DNA from: an uncultured Bacteroidota bacterium
GTDB lineage: Bacteria; Bacteroidota; Bacteroidia; UBA7662
Direction of reading: 5' to 3'
Length of the DNA stretch: 10,778 bases
Assembly: GCA_903908015.1 (NCBI GenBank)
Contig: CAIVQI010000113.1
Location: 1 to 10,778, forward strand
Shown here: one piece after another, positions 6,091 through 10,778 of the stretch
Numbering within the stretch: the stretch's first letter is position 1
How the letters are laid out: every line of letters starts with the position of its first letter
The notes under the pieces: generated by a model
Seen by the model: the letters and a program-made list of their open reading frames with translations, nothing else
The model's database searches: none
Told to the model about the DNA's origin: nothing
Made by a program: the position numbers and the translations under genes

Positions 6091-7823
6091 AGGTATATAT
6101 TAAAAAGTTTGAAGGTTAGATCGCGTAAGTAAATGCAAAAATAGCCAAATAAAGGCGTAAACGCACGGCTGATCGAGATCCGATAAGTGTCGATGTTGCA
6201 TACACCCCCCGAATGCTGTTTGCGGCTGTAGGTCGACGAATGTGCCGTGCTCTCGGGCGACAAAACCATTCCTTCGCGACTCATATACCAGGTTTTTCCA
6301 CCCACCTCTTGCTCTTCACTTCCAGCTGGCCGGGGTAGGGGACTTAAAAACGGGGCCACGCCTGGATCGATATAAATCGAGCGTCCCAAGGGCAAATGCA
6401 GCACCACACGCACATGTTGGTCGCGAAACCGATCCCGCAATGGATAGCTTAATAAATCGCATAATTCTATCCTTCCCAGGCTATCGACCCGAACATCATA
6501 CCCAATTCGCTCTGCCCGTGTGCGCGCCATACGCTGACCGGGTCCCCTTGCGGTGGCCACCCACTCCAAACGGGTAAGGCTATCGGCAGAAGGCAGGATT
6601 TCAATTTCTACATGGTCGTAATAGATGCTATCGCCCCGCGCGATGAGTGATCCGCCTTCCTCATCGGCATTAAAATGCAGCATGCGATCGGGGTTGATCG
6701 ACAGTGTATACAAAGCGAGGTTATATTTTGGGGTTTCATTGGGCAAGAGAACGGTATGCGCCACCCTACCCTCTGTACGAAACTCCGAGGCCATCCGCAT
6801 GCCGATGTGCAGCGATAGGATAAGTCCCGCCATAAACAACAGAAACGAAATTATGCTGATTCCTCGGGCCAAAAATGACGGCAGGCGAACCAACAGGCGA
6901 AGACCGATATAAAGCAGGGCCAAGAGCGGAGCCAAAAGCATGAGGGCCGCAGCCCAATGAACCCGAATGGGCGACAAATCTGACGGCAGGATCCAGTCGG
7001 CTGATTGAATCAGGTTCACCCCGTTCACCTGCATCGCACTAATTTCGGTGCCATTGATCCAAAGATCGCCTGACCAGAGGGCTATTCCCAACAGGGCCGC
7101 CACGGTGAACACCACAATCAGCACCAGAATACCAGCCACCCGGGCGAGTCGACCCAGAACATCCCTGAGTCCGGAGAATATATCTTCTACACTCCGCCGC
7201 ATGCGGCTGCGGGTTTCGGGGTCATTGAATCGCCGTTCTACCTCGCGGGCTTCCTCTTCCACTGTCTGACGTATGTTGTTGAAGGTCACTGGCCGGCCTT
7301 GCATCGACAAGCGATCGGCCGTATTGCGGACCTTGGGGACAGACACCCATAATATGATGTATAAAAACAACCCAAAACCGGTGAAAAGTCCGAGTAAAAC
7401 GAATAGAATCCGCAGAATGGCTACATCCATGCGCAGATAGGTCGATAGGCCCATGCAAACGCCACCGAGCATGATGCCGTCGGTATCACGAAACAACCGG
7501 CGTGTCGTGTTGCCCGACCCAGAATCGCTTGGCGAAGAGGTGCCTGTTGCGTGTGTTTCGCCCATCGCGAAATCATTGGGATGGCCTAAGGTCTTGATCA
7601 CCCATTCCACATCCAACAATTCAACCACCTGACGCACGGTTCCGAGTCGACCCACCAACAACTCGGCGAAGCGCATTTCGATGTCGGCAAGAATCTCATC
7701 GCATCCCTCGGTATCGCGAAGGTGGTTGCGAAGCTCATCGAGATACCCCTTCAATCGCGAAAAGGCATCTTCATCGATGTGGATGAGCTGCCCCCCCAGA
7801 TTAATTTGTGTCGCTTTTTTCAT
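6087..7823 (-). CDS. PspC-domain membrane protein with PadR-linked N-terminal domain
   Basis: This 578-residue inner-membrane protein has the layout common in Bacteroidota. The N-terminal domain (residues 1-88; NLGGQLIHIDEDAFSRLKGY, DEILADIEMRFAELL, VIKTLGHPNDF) is soluble. It is joined by a Ser/Gly/Thr linker to a PspC domain at about 107-163 (RRLFRDTDGIMLGGVCMGLS followed by a membrane hairpin). Further membrane helices lie near 229-250, 288-308 and 320-342. The region from about 350 to 520, ending in GKTWYMSREGMVL, is mainly beta and matches the C-terminal domain of these proteins. PspC domains are linked to envelope-stress responses in Proteobacteria; the function here is not established. 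The start overlaps the padR stop (ATGA), and padR-pspC pairs are frequent in this phylum, so PadR probably controls it. The last ~57 residues are unusual, rich in aromatic and basic residues, and overlap a promoter-like site. Confidence 0.88.
   Translation of the reverse strand: MKKATQINLGGQLIHIDEDAFSRLKGYLDELRNHLRDTEGCDEILADIEMRFAELLVGRLGTVRQVVELLDVEWVIKTLGHPNDFAMGETHATGTSSPSDSGSGNTTRRLFRDTDGIMLGGVCMGLSTYLRMDVAILRILFVLLGLFTGFGLFLYIILWVSVPKVRNTADRLSMQGRPVTFNNIRQTVEEEAREVERRFNDPETRSRMRRSVEDIFSGLRDVLGRLARVAGILVLIVVFTVAALLGIALWSGDLWINGTEISAMQVNGVNLIQSADWILPSDLSPIRVHWAAALMLLAPLLALLYIGLRLLVRLPSFLARGISIISFLLFMAGLILSLHIGMRMASEFRTEGRVAHTVLLPNETPKYNLALYTLSINPDRMLHFNADEEGGSLIARGDSIYYDHVEIEILPSADSLTRLEWVATARGPGQRMARTRAERIGYDVRVDSLGRIELCDLLSYPLRDRFRDQHVRVVLHLPLGRSIYIDPGVAPFLSPLPRPAGSEEQEVGGKTWYMSREGMVLSPESTAHSSTYSRKQHSGGVCNIDTYRISISRAFTPLFGYFCIYLRDLTFKLFNIYL
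6136..6143 (-). promoter_or_regulatory. Bacteroidota -7 promoter element for the S46 peptidase
   Basis: Read on the minus strand this is TATTTTTG, a perfect match to TAnnTTTG, in an AT-rich stretch. Transcription would begin near 6129, giving a leader of about 39 bases before the peptidase ATG at 6090. No exact TTTG is present at the -33 spacing; the best upstream T-run is GTTTA. The site lies inside the last codons of the pspC frame. Confidence 0.55.
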
Positions 7824-8227
7824 GGTTGATCAGTTTTTATTTCGTTTGGTTGTACTGATATAGATTCTTGTGGTTGGGCGAACCCTGTTACATCTGACCC
7901 TTTGGGCCGATTGAGCGACTGCACGGCATCCACGAACGACTCCCATTCCTGGTTGAGCAATTCCAGTTGACGAATTCCATCTTCTGTTAGGGAATAGTAT
8001 TTTCGGGGCGGGCCGTTCTTCGACTCCGCCCAGCGATAGATCAACCATCCAGCATTCTTCATGCGGGTCAGGAGGGGGTACAGGGTGCCTTCCACAACCA
8101 GGAGTTCGGCCTGCTTGAGGCGGTCCGACAAATCAGACGTGTAGGCTTCACCATGCGACAAAATGCGCAGAATGCATAGCTCCAGCACTCCCTTTCGCAT
8201 TTGTACCTGTGCGTTCTCATTTTGCAT
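7820..8227 (-). CDS. PadR family transcriptional repressor
   Basis: The 135-residue product is a winged-helix DNA-binding protein of the PadR family, most of whose members are repressors that respond to a small ligand or a stress. The sequence MRKGVLELCILRILSHGEAY leads into the helix-turn-helix (SDLSDRLKQAELLVVEGTLY). It is followed by PLLTRMKNAGWLIYRWAESK and the wing NGPPRKYYSLTEDG, all classic family blocks. The C-terminal helix that forms the dimer (about residues 85-105) is short, as in the small PadR subclass. A flexible tail of ~30 residues follows. The ATG at 8227 is favoured because the nine residues before MRKGVLE are usual in Bacteroidota members. Its last bases overlap the pspC ATG. 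A 25-base imperfect palindrome lies 24 bases upstream of the start and is the likely operator, so the gene is probably autoregulated. Confidence 0.94.
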   Translation of the reverse strand: MQNENAQVQMRKGVLELCILRILSHGEAYTSDLSDRLKQAELLVVEGTLYPLLTRMKNAGWLIYRWAESKNGPPRKYYSLTEDGIRQLELLNQEWESFVDAVQSLNRPKGSDVTGFAQPQESISVQPNEIKTDQP

Positions 8228-8231
8228 GGGG

Positions 8232-8239
8232 CAAAGTTA
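8232..8239 (-). promoter_or_regulatory. Bacteroidota -7 promoter element for padR
   Basis: On the minus strand the bases read TAACTTTG, a perfect match to TAnnTTTG. It ends only 4 bases before the padR ATG (8227), so the transcript would have almost no leader. The -33 position falls inside the palindrome at 8251-8275, which would let a bound repressor block RNA polymerase. No exact TTTG is seen at that spacing. Confidence 0.5.
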
Positions 8240-8250
8240 TAAAATTATTT

Positions 8251-8275
8251 TGGTACTATGTAGTGCAAGGTACTA
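8251..8275. promoter_or_regulatory. Candidate PadR operator (25-base imperfect palindrome)
   Basis: The left arm TGGTACTATGTA (8251-8262) and right arm TGCAAGGTACTA after one T (8265-8275 with T8264) are related by a dyad centred on G8263. GTAC occurs at 8253-8256 and again at 8270-8273, and TGTA faces TGCA near the centre; most mismatches are transitions. It sits just upstream of padR and between divergent genes. Direct binding is inferred. Confidence 0.65.
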
Positions 8276-8310
8276 AAATTTTTATCAAACCTAATGCCCC
8301 CTGCTTTTCG

Positions 8311-8318
8311 TATTTTTG
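8311..8318 (+). promoter_or_regulatory. Bacteroidota -7 promoter element for the MMPL exporter gene
   Basis: TATTTTTG matches TAnnTTTG exactly. It would start transcription near 8324-8326, leaving a leader of about 8 bases before the ATG at 8333. It lies downstream of an in-frame ATG at 8294, which argues against that upstream start. No clear TTTG lies at the -33 position. Confidence 0.5.
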
Positions 8319-8332
8319 CGCGATTTATTGAT

Positions 8333-10696
8333 ATGTGGACCCGCATCGCTCGTTTGATTCTGCGTAACCGCCCTCTTCTGTTGGTGGTTTTGGGTCTGGC
8401 CACTGCGTTTATGGCCTACAGGGCCGCGCAAGTACGCATGTCGTATGATGGCAATCGGCTGATTCCGCTTAACGACCCTGATTTACAAATTTACGAGGAA
8501 TTCCGCGCCCGATTCGGCATCGATGGCAACGTCATGGTGGCTGGTTTTCAGTCTGACAGCTTATTCACCCCGGAATTATTTCAGGGACTACAATTGGTAA
8601 CCCGAAGGGTGAAGGAGGTGGGGGGTGTGAAATCGGTATTGAGTCTCGCCAACCTCCCTGCCCTGGTACGCGACGACAATGAACAGAAGTTCCGATTAAT
8701 TCCTCTGGTGCCCGACGGACCACTGAATCCGGCAAAACTCGACAGCCTCAGGCAGGTGGTACACCAAACCAGACTATACGAGGGCATATTCATCATTCCT
8801 GAGACCAATACCACCCTGCTGGCCATCGCATTCGACGGCAAAGTACTCGACAACAAAGGCCGCATAGGAACCGTGGATGGGGTGTTGCGCCGTCTGGACG
8901 CCTTTGCCCTGAACCACGGTATCACCATCCATTATTCCGGACTGCCTTATGTCCGCACCGTGTTCGCCACCCGCGTGGCCGATGAACTCAAACTCTTTAG
9001 TGTAATGGCCCTCCTGATGAGTGGTATCATGTTGTTCTTTTTTTACAGGAGCTTCGCCCCCGTCTTTTTTCCGCTTTTGGTGGTTTTGCTGGGCGCGATT
9101 TGGGCTTTAGGTCTCATCTCTAGCTTAGGATATAAAATCACCATTCTGAGTGGGCTGATCCCAGCCCTCGTCGTGGTGATCGGTGTGCCCAACTGCGTGT
9201 ATTTGCTGAATAAGTATCACGACGAGTACCGCAAACATGGCAATAAAATAAAGGCGCTGAGTAGGGTCGTGGAACGTGTGGGTTTGGCCGCCCTGCTCAC
9301 CAATACCACCACAGCGATCGGATTCGGTGTATTCTATTTGACGGAAGCCACAGTTCTGCAAGAATTTGGCCTGGTGGTGGCCCTGAGCGTTGGTGTGATC
9401 TTCATGATCAGTCTATTGTTTATTCCTATTATGTTTTCCTTTCTGCCAGAACCCAAGACCAAACACCTGAAACACCTCGATAGGACGGCCCTACACACCA
9501 TTGTGGAAAGTGTGGTTCGCTGGGTACTTGGTCACCGCAACGCACTTTATGTGGTGTTTGTTTCGGTGAGCATACTTGCAGCATTGGGTGCTATGCAACT
9601 TAAAGCACGGAGCCGACTGGTCGACGACCTTCCCCAGGGCGACCGTGTGATGACAGACCTTAAGTTTTTTGAGGAGAACTTTGCCGGCGTGATGCCCCTT
9701 GAAATCCTCATCGATACAGGGCGCAAAGGCGGTGTACAATCGCCCAAAAACCTGCAGAAAGCCGAGGAAATCCAACAGCTTTTGGCAGAATACCCCGAAT
9801 TCGCCCCGCCAGTTTCGCTCGTTCAGCTCGTAAAGGCCGCCAATCAGGCTTATTTCCAAGGCAACCCGAGTTATTACAGGGTTCCAGGTGGACAAGAACG
9901 AGCCTTCGTGATGCCCTATCTACTTCGCTCAAGAGGCACTACCGACAGCACCTTGTCTGCATTGACTGATACCGCACGTCAGGTGTTTCGCTTGAGCTTG
10001 AATATGGCCGATGTGGGCACCCAAAGACTGGAGATACTCCTGAATGAGCTGCGCCAACGGGTCGATTCCATCATCGACGGGACCTCCGCCAAGGTGATCT
10101 TCACGGGCAATAGCCTCATTTTCTTGAAGGGCAACCAATACCTCGTGAACTCCCTGATCGGCAGTCTGAGCCTGGCCATTTTTCTGATCTCCATCATCAT
10201 GATGGCCCTGTTTCGTGACATCCGTATTCTGGTTATTTCTATCGTACCCAACCTTTTTCCCCTGCTCGTGACGGCCGGTGCCATGGGTTATTTGGGTGTT
10301 CCGCTGAAACCATCAACTGTTTTGATCTATTCCATGGTCTTTGGCATATCGATCGACACCAGCATACATTTTTTGGCCAAATACCGACAGGAGATGAAAC
10401 GCAGACAGTGGGACATCCCCCGTTTGGTGGAATTGACGCTGCGCGAAACCGTTCCCAGCATGATTTATACGTCTTTGATCCTGTTTTTTGGATTTCTTGT
10501 GTTTAGCGTGTCCACTTTTCAGGGTACTGTAGCGCTGGGACTCATGACCTCTTGCACGTTATTGGTGGCGCTGTTCAGTAATATGCTCCTGCTGCCCGCC
10601 TTGATTTTGTCGTTCGACCGACGCCGTCAAATTCGAATCGCCCGCAAACAAGGTGGACCTACACAAAAAGTCACAGCAACTGATCACCATGAGTAA
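8333..10696 (+). CDS. MMPL/RND superfamily transporter
   Basis: This 787-residue inner-membrane protein belongs to the RND superfamily, whose members move lipids, drugs or other hydrophobic molecules using the proton gradient. It has the two-fold layout: one membrane helix (about 14-33), a periplasmic domain (34-220), five helices (about 222-372), then another helix (404-422), a second periplasmic domain (423-605) and five more helices (606-760). The second-half helix carries GISIDTSIHFLAKY with Asp675, the position expected to take part in proton relay. The matching first-half motif reads GVPNCVYLLNKY, with no acidic residue. The start at 8333 (MWTRIARLILRNRP) is chosen over an ATG at 8294 because a -7 promoter element lies between them and MWT-I-AR-IL-RNR openings fit Bacteroidota relatives. 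The substrate is unknown; lipid export is plausible but only inferred. The stop overlaps the next start by 8 bases. Confidence 0.9.
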   Translation: MWTRIARLILRNRPLLLVVLGLATAFMAYRAAQVRMSYDGNRLIPLNDPDLQIYEEFRARFGIDGNVMVAGFQSDSLFTPELFQGLQLVTRRVKEVGGVKSVLSLANLPALVRDDNEQKFRLIPLVPDGPLNPAKLDSLRQVVHQTRLYEGIFIIPETNTTLLAIAFDGKVLDNKGRIGTVDGVLRRLDAFALNHGITIHYSGLPYVRTVFATRVADELKLFSVMALLMSGIMLFFFYRSFAPVFFPLLVVLLGAIWALGLISSLGYKITILSGLIPALVVVIGVPNCVYLLNKYHDEYRKHGNKIKALSRVVERVGLAALLTNTTTAIGFGVFYLTEATVLQEFGLVVALSVGVIFMISLLFIPIMFSFLPEPKTKHLKHLDRTALHTIVESVVRWVLGHRNALYVVFVSVSILAALGAMQLKARSRLVDDLPQGDRVMTDLKFFEENFAGVMPLEILIDTGRKGGVQSPKNLQKAEEIQQLLAEYPEFAPPVSLVQLVKAANQAYFQGNPSYYRVPGGQERAFVMPYLLRSRGTTDSTLSALTDTARQVFRLSLNMADVGTQRLEILLNELRQRVDSIIDGTSAKVIFTGNSLIFLKGNQYLVNSLIGSLSLAIFLISIIMMALFRDIRILVISIVPNLFPLLVTAGAMGYLGVPLKPSTVLIYSMVFGISIDTSIHFLAKYRQEMKRRQWDIPRLVELTLRETVPSMIYTSLILFFGFLVFSVSTFQGTVALGLMTSCTLLVALFSNMLLLPALILSFDRRRQIRIARKQGGPTQKVTATDHHE

Positions 10697-10778
10697 GCCT
10701 CTGAACAACTACCCCACCTATCCCCAAGCCGATCTCCCGCGCGTGGGCCGCGAGATCTCCGCCTGGTGGAAAGAACAC
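10689..10778 (+). CDS. ileS: Isoleucyl-tRNA synthetase, N-terminal fragment (cut by window edge)
   Basis: Only the first 30 residues are visible, beginning MSKPLNNYPTYPQADLPRVG and continuing REISAWWKEH. The pattern of LP, V, EI and WWKE matches the first helix of class I isoleucyl-tRNA synthetases, which attach isoleucine to its tRNA in the cytoplasm. The ATG lies inside the end of the exporter gene (8-base overlap, shifted frame), which suggests co-transcription. The HIGH motif would lie beyond the edge, so valyl- or leucyl-tRNA synthetase is not strictly excluded. Confidence 0.72.
   Translation, partial: MSKPLNNYPTYPQADLPRVGREISAWWKEH

Noticed and set aside
8264..8286. A tRNA or small RNA in the AT-rich divergent region
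   Set aside because: The only structure is the operator-like dyad; there is no cloverleaf and no terminator after it.
9491..9895. Open frame of 134 codons on the minus strand
   Set aside because: It is antisense to the second periplasmic domain of the exporter; the translation has no membrane or family pattern.

Overview
This window looks like ordinary chromosome from a member of the phylum Bacteroidota. Several independent signs agree. An ftsK-lolA pair is followed by a convergent smpB. There is a secreted S46 dipeptidyl-peptidase with the ADEGMW mature start, a PadR regulator overlapping a PspC-domain membrane protein gene, and an MMPL/RND-type exporter. Start codons lack clear Shine-Dalgarno sequences. 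The best promoter-like sites match the Bacteroidota -7 element TAnnTTTG. The exact order cannot be fixed from the sequence alone. No IS element, phage gene, CRISPR array, tRNA or rRNA was found.

Layout. Bases 1-2079 (+) carry the C-terminal part of ftsK, open at the left edge. Bases 2159-2827 (+) carry a lolA-like gene. The next five genes are all on the minus strand, so they read from right to left: padR (8227-7820), the PspC-domain gene (7823-6087), the S46 peptidase (6090-3919), an LPP20-like lipoprotein gene (3888-3346) and smpB (3343-2873). These are tightly packed: 4-base overlaps at padR/pspC and pspC/peptidase, a 30-base gap before the lipoprotein gene and 2 bases before smpB. A 66-base region separates the padR start from the longest frame of the divergent exporter gene. 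That gene most likely starts at 8333 and runs to 10696 (+), overlapping by 8 bases an incomplete gene that is probably ileS (10689 to the right edge). No gap without a gene reaches 300 bases; the longest are about 79 bases (2080-2158) and about 105 bases (8228-8332).

How the genes may work together. Much of the window concerns the cell envelope: lipoprotein transport (LolA), an outer-membrane-type lipoprotein, a periplasmic dipeptidyl-peptidase, a PspC-type membrane protein under a PadR repressor, and an RND-superfamily exporter. FtsK handles chromosome segregation at division, SmpB rescues stalled ribosomes and IleRS charges tRNA. A 25-base imperfect palindrome in front of padR is a good candidate for the PadR operator. 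It would give an autoregulated padR-pspC unit that may read through into the peptidase, lipoprotein and smpB genes. A separate promoter-like site inside the 3' end of the pspC frame probably drives the peptidase independently.

I did not find a convincing undescribed system. The points most worth checking are the divergent operator, the unusual C-terminal tail of the PspC protein overlapped by a promoter, the G-tract repeat in the FtsK linker, and the tandem 12-base repeat touching the lolA start codon.
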